DNA of 64,000 nt from Brachypterus glaber (lineage: Eukaryota > Arthropoda > Insecta > Coleoptera > Kateretidae): assembly GCA_958510825.1 (NCBI GenBank), contig OY294054.1:9774319-9838318 (forward strand). The letters run 5' to 3'. This document shows, in pieces, positions 1-11,668 of this stretch. The notes beneath the pieces are model-generated. The model searched no databases, had not been told where the DNA came from, and saw nothing but the letters and a program-made list of their open reading frames with translations. The first letter of the stretch is position 1. Every line of letters begins with the position of its first letter. A program made the position numbers and the translations under genes.

Positions 1-546
1 ACATTATAATGTCCTTTAAATGATGTATATACATTTTTTTGAAAATGTTTGCGGTCTTGCTTAAAAAATTAAATGTAAGTGGCACATTGCATATACAATA
101 TCTTAATATCTTTTAGGGCTGTATTTTTTAATTTTTAAAATATAGTATATGGCTATTGAATCATAGAAAGGTATTATCTCCATTTAAATTTTTGGAAAAA
201 ATTCAGATTTGATTTCTTTTGTATATTTTTAGCTTTAAAACAATGAAATAAACCTAAAAAATAAAAAGGTGTAACCCTTGATATTGAAGCTTAGTACCAA
301 ATTTCAAAAACCTATCTTATACGGTTTCTGAGATATCGACTTTTAACCGTTTAAATGGCCCACCCGGCATGCAGCAAAAAAATGTATTCAAATCATTTAG
401 AGGACACTATAAGGTTTATGAATATTCAACATTCGACGCTTCATGATTTTTTCAGTTTTTTTTTTGTATTTTTTAACTGTGTGTGTGTGTGACGGTAAGA
501 ACCGGCATCAGCAGTAAACTAGTTAAAAAATAATTTTTATTTTCAG

Positions 547-3500
547 AGGAATATACGACCTCCAGACTTTTGGGAATATTTTCAATTTTGAAAGCTTTAG
601 CCTTAATACATTGCACTTTATATATTCATTATAAACCGTAAGTATTTATTTTGGCAATAACTAAAATCGTAGATAATTTTAAATTATGGATCTATTTTTA
701 GAACGTATATTAAAAAAATAAGTAGACTAAATATTGTTTGATACACGGTTCTAAAGCTACCGAAAGAATGCGGCAAAAAAATATACTCGAATATAAAACC
801 TAACTAGACACACGTTTACACTGAATTCGCTTTAATCGTAGCGTTTTTTGTTGGTGTTCTGTGCTTTTTTGAACCTACCTACCCCTTTCGTCGTAGCTTC
901 CTTACCGTGTGTCAGACTATACAGGGTGTAGTTTTTTAAATAAATTAAACACGAATTTTACAAAGGAACTTAAAAAAAATCATAGTTACGGAAGCTATTA
1001 ATTTTTAAAATCTCACTCTGTATAAAAAATACTGAAATATTCTTGTTTACATATTTTTAAATATTATTTGATATACCATAGAAATCGGTACCCGTTTTTC
1101 GAATAAAAACTGATTGCATAAGAATCGTGCACTTTGTGACAAGTCTTTGAAATTTGGTATAGTTATGGTATGGTCATAAGTATTTAGGAAACTACCGCAA
1201 GCAACTTGTGCGCGACCTCTGGTGGCCTGTTGCAAAAACGCATTTTTTTTGTTTTTGGGCTTTAACTCGGCTTTAGCTCGTCGCCCAACAAAAATGAGCA
1301 AAATATTTTTTCGTTATTAAATTTTCTACAGTTTATGTCAATAACTTTTTTGTTTAAACAATCAGAAAAAAGTTACAGAGCGTTAAAGTTGTTGTAAAAA
1401 TGCACCATATTCAAAAAAATGATTTAATTTGCAGTTGTTTCGAAAAAACGAAAAATGTTTGCACATTTTAAACTTTTGCAAATTTTCAAGGCTCTGTAAC
1501 TTTTTTTCAGATTTTTAAACAAAAAAAGTTATTTAAATAAATTTTAGAGAATTCAATAAGGAACAAATATCATGTTCATTTTTTGTTGAGAGACGAGCCG
1601 AAGCCGAGTTACAAAGCAAAAATGAAACAAATGCGTTTTTGCACATAACTGTGCAACAAAAAATCGCACGGGGGTGCAAATTTGGATTTAAGCTTTACAA
1701 AAAAAAACAGAGAGTTTGCATGTCACCGCAAGGTGAGGCCCTTTCAGAATACGTAATGACCTTGAAATTGACTTTGAAACTAGACCTAAGAAATGGATTA
1801 CTCGTATCCTAGAACCTATATAAAGTGCCCATCTATTCAAAATACAAATACAGAACGCGGCCATATTGGATTTATAGCAAACAGGCCACCAGAGGTCGCG
1901 CACAAGTTGCTTGCGATGGTTTCCTAAATCCTTATGACCATACTTACGACTATACCAAATTTCAAAGACTTTGTCACAAAGTGCACGATTTTATGAATTC
2001 CCCCTAAGCTACATAGGTATATTTATAGAAAATGTTTTCATATTTTTTTAATGTAAAATCACCCCTTGAAAGATATTCCTTTCATCAATGATGCTATTAA
2101 AAAATAACCCTGTATGTATTAAATTTTGTTATTTTAGGGTTGTTAGTATGGGAATATGTTCACTTATTATTACCATAGTTTTATACTTCACCGAGACTAT
2201 TTACTTTAGAGCTGCAACGATAAATTTTTACGTGGTTTTTCCATGCATTTTAAACAGTAAGTTTTTTTTTAAATTTAATAACCCATTGAAAAATTTAAAC
2301 GTTTATGAGTTAAAATGAAATATTTAACACAAAGAAAAAATTCTAATATGAAGTATTTGTGATACCTGTGTTAGATATTTGTTGCAAGTTTAAAATACTT
2401 GATGTTAACATATTTAACTGATTTAAAAATTCAATAATTTTCTTCAAGTTTAATTAGTAATTGTTTCCAAGAATAATAATATTAGTACTATTATTAATTA
2501 TTTTAAATACTTAGTATAAATATATACTTGCTATTTATCATTTAAGTTTTTTAAAAACTCAATAAAAAAGTTTTTTTTAATTCAAACCAAGCACTTTTAC
2601 TTAATTTAATTTTCAACTTCTTGGTCTAAGTAAGATATCGACTTTTTGAAACCTCGCATCTCAAAAACTCTATTTTCGGTTCCTTGTAATAATCAACTTT
2701 GGACATACAGAGCGGTCCAAAAGTCACCACCATCCCTCTTAACTTTTGAACGACTTGAAATATCGACCTCAAATTTGGAACGCCTTAATGAGACAACCCA
2801 AAACTATTTTTTTGTATATATTAAATATTTTTAGCTATTAAAATGTGTACAGGGGGGCATAAGGGGCATTTTTTAAATTTTTAATCATTTTAAAGCTTAT
2901 ACAATTCTCTGTTTAACTATATATTTTTAAATTTTTTCAAACATTTTTTTTGAGTTTAAAATAGTGTTAAAAATGGATATTTTCGTCAAAATTTCTCTAA
3001 AAAAATCAAATATTATTTTTAAATGAAAAAACGTAAATTATTCTTTTAAACTAATTTTAATTAATATAAATACAAATTTACAAAAAAAAAAAATTAAAAA
3101 ATCGCACTTTTTAGAACAAAAATTTAAAAAATAAAACCTTAAAAAAGTTGTTTAAAAATTTAAAAAATATATAGTCCAATAGAGATTTTTTTTGCTTTAA
3201 AATGATGTATCACACGACCCCCCTTTTCATTAAAAAACTCACCCCCATCCCCCCCTGCCCACATTTTAAGAGCTGAGAGTATTAAATATATGCTAAAAGA
3301 TAGTTTAAGTTGTCTTATTTAAGAGTTCTAAATTTGAAGTCCATATCTTAACTCGTTCAAAAGTTAACCCCCCTTTTCATTAAAAAACTCACCCCCATCC
3401 CCCCCTGCCCAATATTTAGATGGCTTTTTGCAAAAAGGAACCAACCCCAAAAAAAGTTATTGAGAAACTGATAGTCATGTCAAACACATTTAATGCACTC

Positions 3501-4335
3501 AGAAAAATCTCATCTTGTAAAATCAATAATAAATTATTTTAATTTAAACAAATTGCCTTTTAAGATATTAAAAGTAAAAACTTTACGTTTTAGTTATGAA
3601 TAATATTAATTTACAGCAAAACTTTTTTCACTTTAAAGTGGAAGTATTATCCCTTACTTTCTTATTTTAATGTTTTCTTAATTAAATTATAATATTTTCC
3701 TTTATATTGTTGAAAAATATCTATATTTTAAAGGAATTCTTTTTAAAATAACCAGTTTTTTAATCAAATCATTTACAGGTTTACAAATGATTTAAAAGGA
3801 AAAATTTTTCAAATTACAATAAATATTTTTATTTTTGCAATGTCTTATAAATTTTAAAAATATCTTTTTGAATTAACAAAAAACACTGTTGGAGCAAAAA
3901 CATATTGGTTTTCTTTTAAATCATATGACAACGATTTTTCTCTGAGTGTCGGTTAACCCATTTGGTTCACTTGCTACTAGGTACTAGAAAGTGGATTGGG
4001 TCTTTTTTGCAGGAACAATTATAGTCTATTTATACCCATTCTGTAAAAATTTCAAATTTGAAAATTTGTGGAATGGTTCTTTTTTGCAAAAAGCCGTTCA
4101 TTTTGGGAATTAAATTTTGAGGGGGGAAGTTTTATCAGCACAACCCCAGCTATAGAGACAGTGCAGTGTACAGATTTTTTAAATTTAATTTGTTTTAGTT
4201 GTCACCTTAGGAGGCCTAGTATACTTGCCAAAAAGATTGAACATTTGGGATCCCTCTATGGATGATGATGAAAATTTGATGTTTTTGAAACAAAGTGGAG
4301 CCAAAAGGCGAAGAAATATGAGGAAAAATAACTAA
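547..4335 (+). CDS. ERG28: ERG28-like four-helix ER membrane protein, last three coding exons (5' part outside window or not found)
   Basis: Exons are 547-637, 2138-2256 and 4199-4335 (stop TAA 4333-4335). Each has a clean acceptor (tttcag, attttag, ttttag), and both internal donors are gtaag. Phases agree across both junctions (2 to 1, then 1 to 2), giving one 115-residue open frame. It begins EYTTSRLLGIFSILKALALI, continues with hydrophobic helices (GICSLIITIVLYFTETIYFR), and ends in an acidic then basic tail (DPSMDDDENL ... KRRRNMRKNN). Against human ERG28 as I remember it, the frame lines up without gaps and keeps spaced R, GI, C, IH-K, E and P positions. In yeast and vertebrates ERG28 tethers the sterol C-4 demethylation enzymes in the ER. 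The N-terminal ~45 residues are not visible; the first exon seen starts in phase 2, so an upstream exon must exist. The choice of 4199 rather than a second acceptor at 4212 keeps the alignment gapless. Introns hold foldbacks and a MITE. The exon structure is firmer than the family name. Confidence 0.66.
638..2137. repeat. Foldback element in ERG28 intron (arms 1122-1230 and 1882-1996, inner arms to the centre near 1430-1500)
   Basis: This is the 1.5-kb intron between the first two visible ERG28 exons. The segment 1122-1230 (gtgcactttgtgacaag through gcgacctctggtggcc) returns in reverse complement at 1882-1996. An inner pair (gactcggcttagctcgtc-like at 1262-1290 and its complement at 1590-1612) continues the palindrome, followed by paired A/T-rich stretches around gttacagag. 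No transposase frame is present, so it is a non-autonomous foldback. Confidence 0.75.
2739..3410. repeat. Foldback repeat in ERG28 intron, with a duplicated C-rich 43-bp motif
   Basis: The stretch beginning ttaacttttgaacgac at 2739 pairs with gttcaaaagttaa ending at 3366, and acaggggggcat (about 2850) pairs with cccccctgcccaca (about 3250). A C-rich 43-bp segment at 3218-3260 is repeated without visible change at 3368-3410. Diverged relatives occur near 13385 and 51895-52030. Confidence 0.7.
3496..3948. mobile_element. MITE with CACTCAGA-type inverted ends, copy 1 (ERG28 intron)
   Basis: Starts cactcagaaaaatct and ends gatttttctctgagtg. It shares its whole length, with small indels, with the element at 4438-4925. 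No coding capacity. The short inverted ends and AT-rich body fit a Tc1/mariner-like MITE. Confidence 0.7.
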
Positions 4336-4437
4336 TATGCCAAATTAGTATTTTGTTAATGAACATGCAATATCTCCTAACTGACATTTTTGAGCAATAC
4401 CTCCTAACTACAATAATATTATATTACCTATAAGCTA

Positions 4438-4925
4438 CACTTAGAAAAATCCCATCTTGTAAAATCAATAAGAAATTATTTTAATTTAAAAAAATTGCAT
4501 TTTAAAATGTTAAAAGTAAAAACTTTACGTTTTAGTTACGAACAATATTAATTTAAAAAAATAATATTTACACCAAACCGTTTTTCACTTTAAAGTAAAA
4601 GTATTGTCCCTTACTTTCTTATTTTAATGTTTTCTTAATAAAATTATAATAATTCCCTTTATATTGTTAAAAAATAACAATATATTAAAAGAATTCTTTT
4701 TAAAATAACCAGTATTTGTATTCAAATCATTTACAAGTTTAAATTATTTAAGAGGAAATATTTTTCAAATTACAATGAATATTTTTATTTTTACAATGTC
4801 TTTTTAAAATTAAAAAATATCTTTTTGAATTAAAAAACACTGTCGGAGCAAAAACATATTGGTTTTCTTTTAAATCATATGACTTTTGTTTGATTTGAAA
4901 AGTCCAAACGATTTTTCTCTGAGTG
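4438..4925. mobile_element. MITE with CACTTAGA/CTGAGTG ends, copy 2, flanked by TA
   Basis: Same family and orientation as the copy at 3496-3948. TA at 4436-4437 and 4926-4927 is the expected target duplication. It lies just after the last ERG28 exon, so this exon sits between two direct copies. Confidence 0.72.
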
Positions 4926-4929
4926 TAGA

Positions 4930-5384
4930 ATAGTTTAAATGTAAGACTAAAACATCTTTAGGGTAACCTTACACCACTTTATTTATATTGCTATAAACAT
5001 TAAAAATTAAACAGCAACTCTAAGAACTGTTGTTCGTCGCTCCTGAAATATTTGACATTTCACACTTAGGAGGTATTGCAAGTTCATGGTCGATTTGTTA
5101 TTTGTTATTATAATTTCACTGGTCAACAAAATGTTTATAAAAGATATATCTCTTTAAAAATGTATTCAAATATGTTTTTTGATTCGATTGTATCTAAAAG
5201 CGCCACTTCTTGTATAAAAAATCTGTCCGAAAAGTTTGACTTTTCGCCATCAGCGCTAAAAGTAAAATAGGCGACGTTGATTGACTGATTGCTACTGAAA
5301 TTGATGACATTTGAACCCAAACGTCAAAATTTTTGTCAAAAATACCAATTTATTTATTATTACAATCAAATAAAAAATAGTGTA
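4930..5384. other. Intergenic, no gene seen
   Basis: AT-rich DNA after the ERG28 flanking MITE. Opposed short frames exist on both strands but lack coding signs. Confidence 0.5.
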
Positions 5385-5780
5385 CACTGTAATATTCAGT
5401 TACAAATGGATGGGAAATCGGAAGTTATTAACCTATATTGCACTATAATTTTTGTTAAAAACACGCAACATGTCCCTACTAAAATATATTAATGTAATTT
5501 TAACGAAAATTAAGGTAAATTTGTATAGGATCATAACGTTCCTATCCATTTGTAACTAAATATTCAGTTACAAACGGATAGGAAGTTATGATCCTATACA
5601 TATGTACCTTAATTTTTGTTGAAAACACTATAGTTTTAAAGTCATGTACATACTTTAATATTCAGTGACGGATATGAAATTTTACGTATTTTTAACAAAA
5701 ATTAAAGTACAATTGTATAGGATAATAACTTCCGATTTCCTATCCATTTGTACTGAATATTCTGTTTACTTTTTACAGTG
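5385..5780. mobile_element. TA-flanked foldback MITE, family with CACTGTAA...TTACAGTG ends
   Basis: The left end cactgtaatattcagttac and the right end (tgaatattctgtttac, then ttttacagtg) are inverted repeats. Inside, gataggaaatcggaagttat-type arms pair repeatedly. TA occurs at 5383-5384 and 5781-5782. Related copies: 44255-44676 and 47619-48113, with a piece at 44900-45010. Confidence 0.72.
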
Positions 5781-5782
5781 TA

Positions 5783-6700
5783 TGCTTGCAATCAGGTATT
5801 TTAAATAAATTTAAAATTGAGATGTGACAATATGGGGCCTTTTTTACATTATTACAGTCTACTTTTAAAATACAGCTCTGAATTCAGCTCAAAAAGCTCA
5901 AAAATTAAACAATTTCTTGTTCATAAGATCCATAAAAAAATAAAATTTTGTTACCCAGTGTTTTAGCAGTTTAATCCATAGATTTTTAAATTTATCACTA
6001 ATTGTTTTCTAGTCATTTATACTAATAAAATTGCCAGGGACGGATTAGAACCTATTCTTAGAGAAAAAGGGGGTATCCATAAATTACGTAAGGGTGTTTA
6101 GGGAGGGCCGTCTTACATAAATTTATTTATCATTTAATTTAATCTAATCAATTTAATAATCATATGTCAGATTATGATTTTTACGTTCACGTATTATGTA
6201 ACCCACTTTTTTCACAATTTTACTCTCTCACCTACTATTCCCATATTTTCCTATACCAAAGGCATTAACGCAACGCTGGTGATATCGCAATTCGGGAGGG
6301 ATCGCCCCTGCTTACTATGCATTGCATTGCTAGGTGCTGATTATTTAGTATCGCAAATGTTTACAATTTTTTTAAATTATAACAATTTGAAACACAGCAT
6401 ACAAAGGTTCCCCGTGTAACCGTCTTTTCATGAAAAAAAAAAAATGCGGCACATCCTGTAATATCAAATTACTGTTGTATTTTTTTACAGGTTTGATGTT
6501 TTTTTTTCAAATTTGTACATATATTGTATATTTTCATAAAAAGCCTATGGCATAAAATTACCTACTGAACTCAAGTAATAGGTTCTCTGTGTGTATTCTT
6601 TTGAACTGGTTCTGTTCCGAATCTGTACAATGCGGCTTAAATTAACCAATAAAGTATAACAAATTGTGATTAAAAAAACGTATCTAAATATTTTTATTCA
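5783..6700. other. Intergenic, decayed element ends only
   Basis: A ccagggacggattagaacc hAT-like end lies at 6035-6055 and a ggggtatccataaattacg terminus near 6070. The latter has a relative, ggggctgtccgtaaacgacg, at 6951. No opposite ends found. Confidence 0.4.
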
Positions 6701-6710
6701 TATTAGGGGC

Positions 6711-6946
6711 CAGGGCCAGATTTCCCATTAGACAATATCATCGAAATTGCCTATAGCGGCAAATTTTTGGGAGCGAAAAATTTTTACTTGATTACCTATT
6801 TTTTTGGTCATCAAGTAAGTGTCTGAAGTTAGCCTCATGAAAGTAATAGATGGCTTTTTTTTTGTAATTTAGTCATTAATTTCTTTTTGGGGGCAGAATG
6901 TGGTTACCTATTGCCTGGGTCGGCAACTTCAGTAAATCCGGCCCTG
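6711..6946. mobile_element. hAT-type MITE with 8-bp target duplication TTAGGGGC
   Basis: The ends CAGGGCCAGATTT and (reverse complement) CAGGGCCGGATTTAC are inverted repeats of hAT style. TTAGGGGC occurs directly before (6703-6710) and after (6947-6954). The 236-bp body has no coding frame. Confidence 0.82.
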
Positions 6947-7304
6947 TTAGGGGCTGTCCGTAAACGACGTCACAAAATTATGAATATCACAGGCACAAAA
7001 AAAAAAGAAGAAAATTATTTTTAATCAGACTATATTTTTCTTACGATTTTGTGTGTGCTTAAAACCAATTTGACAGTGAAAGAGCTTGCTGACCCCATAA
7101 CTTCTTCAACAAATTGGAAAAAAGAATACTTTTTCATAAGACCGGTGCATCGCGGTTTTCGAGATTTTCAAAGTGCTCTAGCACCTAAACCATCGAGTTT
7201 TGAAAGTTGTACCCTTATAAACTTTATATCAGAATATCTAGAACTATCAAATATCGAAAATTCAGCCAAATCTCACTAAAACCACTTTTACACAAGAAGG
7301 AAGG

Positions 7305-7370
7305 CAGGCTTTCTGGGCTAGCGCGTCTACATGACACGCCAGCTAGCATGAGTTCGATTCTCACTTTTTC
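7305..7370 (+). repeat. tRNA-related SINE fragment
   Basis: The segment contains a B-box-like gagttcgattctc preceded by a tRNA-like arm (gggctagcgcgtctacatg ... gacacgccagctagcatg). No intact tRNA can be folded with confidence. The pattern fits the head of a tRNA-derived SINE. Confidence 0.45.
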
Positions 7371-7482
7371 AGTTAATTAATAATTGAATTTTGGCGAAGG
7401 CGATAAGTGAAGCGGACACTCCCTATAAACTAGTTCGAAAGTCAGTTAAAGCCGATGGTTCCCTCTACTACTAGCCCACACG

Positions 7483-7613
7483 TCCTGCAGCTCTATTCTT
7501 AACCATTTGCAAAAATATTTCGCATACGCAGTTGCTATGGTACACATATTAGCTTCCTTAGCAATAGCGTATGCGAATTATTTTTGCGAATGGTCAAGAA
7601 TAGAGCTGCTGGA
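7483..7613. mobile_element. Small foldback MITE (131 bp)
   Basis: The arm gcagctctattcttaacca, followed by ttcgcatacgc, is matched in reverse by gcgtatgcgaa and tggtcaagaatagagctgc. The sequence is nearly all stem with a short loop. No clear target duplication. Confidence 0.7.
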
Positions 7614-7641
7614 ACTAGGGGGTGCTTAATTAAGTAGAATT

Positions 7642-8394
7642 CACTCAGAAAATTTCGTTGTATTTTTAATACTTAATGTTATTTGTTAATACATATTTTT
7701 TATTTATATCGCCACCATTGGTCTTTCATACTTTACTTGTGATATTAAATATTGCAATGTGTGTATTGTATACAAAATGTTCTCATACTAACATAGAGAC
7801 CATGCTGGTACATTTGGATCACCACGCAACATGTTTTTATTAATACTGTAATATTTGGTAAATTATATCACAGTTATAGTTTGGTATAGTTTAAGTTGTA
7901 GTTGTTGTGTTACTGATCTAGTTTAAAGTATGTTACAGTATTTAGTAAAATAACAATCGGTAAATAATACCAAAATTTTGATTAGTAATAATACAGAGAA
8001 AAGTAAAAAAATGATCAATTATTTTATCATTGTGTAATTGTGTGTGGTTGCAATCTTTATATTATTACTAATCAAAATTTTGGTATTATTTACCGATTAT
8101 TAATTTTTCCGAATACTGTAACATACTTTAAACAAGATCAGTTATAAAACTTAACAACAACTCAAAGTATACGATACTATAAGTGTGATATGCTTTACCA
8201 AATGTCACAGTAATTTTTACTATAACATGCTAGTATTAATAAAAACATGTGGCGTGGGGATTCAAATGTACCAGCACGGTCTCTAAGTTAGTATTTAATA
8301 TCACAAGTAAAGTTTTAAATACCAATGGTGGCGATATAAATAACAAATATGTATTTACAAAAAAAATTTAGTATTAAAATTACAATTCTGAGTG
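7642..8394. mobile_element. Long palindromic foldback element (~750 bp), CACTCAGA ends
   Basis: Arms of about 340 bp pair almost along their whole length. Examples are atatcgccaccattgg (~7708) with ccaatggtggcgatat (~8322) and ccaaaattttgattagtaat (~7970) with its complement (~8070). The spacer lies around 8000-8050. The ends cactcagaaaa and ttctgagtg match the terminal signature of the MITEs at 3496 and 4438. No coding frame. Confidence 0.8.
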
Positions 8395-8470
8395 TAGTAC
8401 GAGGTTAAACAAAAAAAAAACAAACTAACAAACAAACTTTGGGGGTCAGCGAGCTTTTCATATTTATTAT

Positions 8471-8504
<34 letters not shown>

Positions 8505-9040
8505 TATTTATTTTCAGCGCTCAAAAATACATAAGAAAAATATAGTCTTGTTAATAGTAATTAAACTTATTTTTTTTGTGGGCTGGTGTATTGCTCATTG
8601 TTCAAACCACTGTCCCCGCTTGCGGAGATATTATAGATGGCGTTGCCTACCTCCTTATAAGAGGAGTTATGCGGAACAATCCCCTGAAATCCTACGATTC
8701 TTACGTGAGTTGTGATAGGGGCTCTAAAGCCATGTTTATAGTTTTTGTGACGTTATTTACGGAGAGCCCCTTATCGTATACACTTAGAGCAACATTTTTG
8801 CTTCAAAATATTGAAAAAGTAATGTTTTACAATGAATTTGCTTGTTGAATTGTTTTTAGTTTTTTTAATAAAACGATATAAAATATATTTTTTGTTTTTT
8901 ATTAGAGTTATAATTTAACAATAAAAAAAAAAGCTAATTTAATAAATTTATAATTATTATCACATTATACCTAGCCGATGTTCTGTAACAAGTAGTTAAT
9001 CCACATTGTGAAATTATAATAAGTTGTTTTATATACCGCA
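8395..9040. other. Intergenic with an unexplained 90-codon frame
   Basis: Between 8576 and 8848 a plus-strand frame reads VPACGDIIDGVAYLLIRGV among others. Composition is less AT-rich than the flanks, but it starts without Kozak context or exon signals and I do not recognise it. ggggtcagcgagctttt near 8442 is inverted relative to gagcttgctgacccc at 7082. Confidence 0.3.
8472..8502 (+). repeat. (ATT)n microsatellite
   Basis: About ten ATT units. Confidence 0.9.
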
Positions 9041-9048
9041 ATGCTTTA

Positions 9049-9917
9049 CAGGGTGGCCACTATTTTTCAGAAACAAATTTCCCTTAATTTTCCCGGTTTT
9101 CCAGGCTACTTTTTTGATTTTTCCCTGACAAAAAATCAGAGTCTTATGAAAAAAAAAACGACTGTTGCCCGACATATCTGGAAAAAGAAATCTTGTATAG
9201 AGCCGGTTGAAAAGAAGGGCTTAGATATCTTAGCTTACCTTAGTAATAGCGCCGGCGAAAATTTTTACAATAATAGGCAAAAAGTGCGAAATCTTTACTT
9301 TATTTAAAAAATGAAGCGTTCACAAATCGAAAAAAAAATATGAGTTTGTAAAACAAGCGCAATATTAGCGCCGCAGGCGAAATTTTTTTAAACTAATGTG
9401 CAAAAAAGTAATTTTTAAACAAACCAAGTCTCTGAAAATAAAAAATGTTACATAAATTCATTAAAAAAACACGAAATAAGTGCCGCAGGCGATTTTTTAA
9501 AAATTATATGTAAAACAGTAGATAAAAGTATGTTATTAAACAAATTAGGCCTTTGCAAATTTAAAAAAATACATGCATTTGTAAAAAAAAAGCATTAGGG
9601 CCGCAGGCGAAAATTTTAATTAATACAAAAAAGAATTCGCAAAAATATAGTATTTTTTTGCTTGTTTTCCACAGATAGCTAATGACAATTTCGTAGGGGA
9701 AAAAAAACTTGTTTTGCAAATTTGGTTTTTAACAGGAAAAGCTTTTGTATAGAAGTATAATGCATGTGCCGCAGGAGAAAAAGTTTACATAACCTTTCTA
9801 AAATTTTTGCTTTTTTCAATATTTTCCCTGACTTCTCACAAAATTCCCTGACTTTTCCCGGTCGGTCAAATACCCTGACTTTTCTCCGTTTTCCCGGTTT
9901 TCCAGAGAGTGGCCACC
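9049..9917. mobile_element. hAT-like non-autonomous element with 8-bp target duplication ATGCTTTA
   Basis: The left end CAGGGTGGCCACT and the right end AGTGGCCACC are inverted. ATGCTTTA lies at 9041-9048 and again at 9918-9925. Both subterminal regions carry ccctgac and cccggttttccag repeats. The core has diverged tandem units of about 115-120 bp, each with gccgcaggcga (near 9367, 9481 and 9600, with a diverged unit near 9250). The right end seems to lack the last three bases expected from the left. Confidence 0.82.
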
Positions 9918-9925
9918 ATGCTTTA

Positions 9926-10600
9926 GACATTTTCTTGTTAAAACGATGTAATTTTACAAAAACTCCAAAAATATTAAATATTGTCTTACGAAATTTTACA
10001 CTCATTATGTATATTTTAAGGAAAATCGCGTTTTTACATTTTTGTTTATGTAAAAATACGCCCACAAAGTAACACACTACATTCTGACAATCAAACATCC
10101 AAATAAACAGTAATAAATAACAGGTGAACCACTAAAGAAAGACCCTTGTTTTCACATGCAGGTGATTACCACCAATTAACTAACGAGAAGCAGTTACAGC
10201 GTGGCCTTTTTATGGGACGGGTGTATCTCTTGGCACATTCCAGTGCAGCGAATTTGCCATCTTTTATGATGTGCCTTGTGTATTTTTGTTTTACCATCTT
10301 CTATGATGTGCCTAGAGTATTTTTATATTAATGTTTTATGTACAAGTTAAAGTGAACCATATATTTGTTGTTATTAATCGTGTAAACTGTTGAATTTTAA
10401 GTTAATAATAATGGACGTTTGAAGATAATTTTTTTTGTGTTTTTAATGATAACTTTTTATATTAGCGTGGAATATACTACAGTAGTAATTTATCAGTGAT
10501 AGTGCGCAAGTCAGGATACATATCCGATTAGTACTTGCGCACTGGAAACCTCATGATTATATAGAGAAACCCTGGTTAATTATTCGGAAGAAAAAAACCA
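9926..10600. other. Intergenic, nothing recognised
   Basis: AT-rich. A short internal repeat (catcttttatgatgtgcctt, then catcttctatgatgtgcct) lies at 10257-10312. Confidence 0.4.
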
Positions 10601-10607
10601 AATAAAC

Positions 10608-10632
10608 AGAGAGAGAGAGAGAGAGAGAGAGA
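10608..10632 (+). repeat. (GA)n microsatellite
   Basis: About twelve GA units. Confidence 0.9.
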
Positions 10633-10716
10633 ACTAACGAGAAGCGTACGCCTGATATCACGTATCCAGTATTTCATTTGTGGTTATCGCGCGCATGCAA
10701 AAAGAAGGTTTATTCT

Positions 10717-11668
10717 ACAGGGTTATTCAGAAATAGGGTCATACATTTTAAGGGGAGATTCTACATAGGAAAATATGAAAAAAAGTTTTGATAAACATAT
10801 GTCGTAAGGGAACTAAGCCCCTTTGAAATTGGATAAAAAATTCAGTTTTTACTTAATAACTTAGGAACCCTTTGAGATACAGCAACGAGGTTTTGAATCT
10901 AAACTAATAACTAATATTAACACTTTCCGTGCCAATCACGCGCCAGCGCGTGAAATGGGGTGTGCGAAACGAAGGGGCCTTATCAGTTTTTTATCCCAGA
11001 CTTTTTTCTGTCTAACTTTTTTGGAATATGATTCCTCAGGTCAAAATACATAAAAAAAGAACTCTTGTTGTAATACTGTAGGATTAACAGTTTTCGAGAA
11101 AAATTCATTTGAAGGTGAAATTTCACGGTTCGAGGACGTTAAATTACATACTTATATGTTTAAAACCAAAATTTCAATAATTCAGGGTTATTCAAACAAA
11201 AAAATAAGAAAAAAAGTTTCTATACATTACAGTAGGTCGAAAAATCGCTTTTAAAGCTACTATGGCCCTTTAAAAATGGTGCATTTTTAGGAGACCATAG
11301 CTCCATTAGGATTGATTTTTAAACGTACCTGTATATTATTGAAATTTCGGTTTTCAACATTTTAGTATTAAATTTTTCGTTTTCGAACCGTGAAATAACA
11401 CCTTAAAATGAAATTTTCTCGAAAACGGTTAACCCTACAGTATTACAACAAGAGTACCTTTTTTGTGTATTTTGACCTGAGGAATTATATTCCAAAAATA
11501 AAGTTACAAAAAAGTTACACAGAAAAAAGTTTGGGACAAAAACTGCTAAGGCCCCCCGTTTTGCACACCCCTGGTTAAAATAAGTACATGAAGATAACAT
11601 ACTTTTTTCATATTTTCCAATGCAGAAAACAACCCTTAAATTAATTACCTTATTTCTGAATAACCCCG
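10717..11668. mobile_element. Foldback family FB-A, full-length copy
   Basis: The ends acagggttattcagaaatag and, in reverse, tatttctgaataaccccgt pair. Inner blocks include gcgaaac, a tail like ttttgtcccaaactttt, tttctcgaaaacggttaa and an aaaatggtgcatttttagg centre. Other pieces of the family: 32655-32960, 34080-34505, 38635-38800, 38806-39830 and 48305-48790. A GC-rich cacgcgccagcgcgtg palindrome near 10935 is private to this copy. Confidence 0.75.

Noticed and set aside
9679..10098. 139-codon minus-strand frame with SGKPGKRRKVRV
   Set aside because: It reads through the inverted ccctgac/cccggttttccag ends of the hAT-like element; a plus-strand frame overlaps the same DNA.
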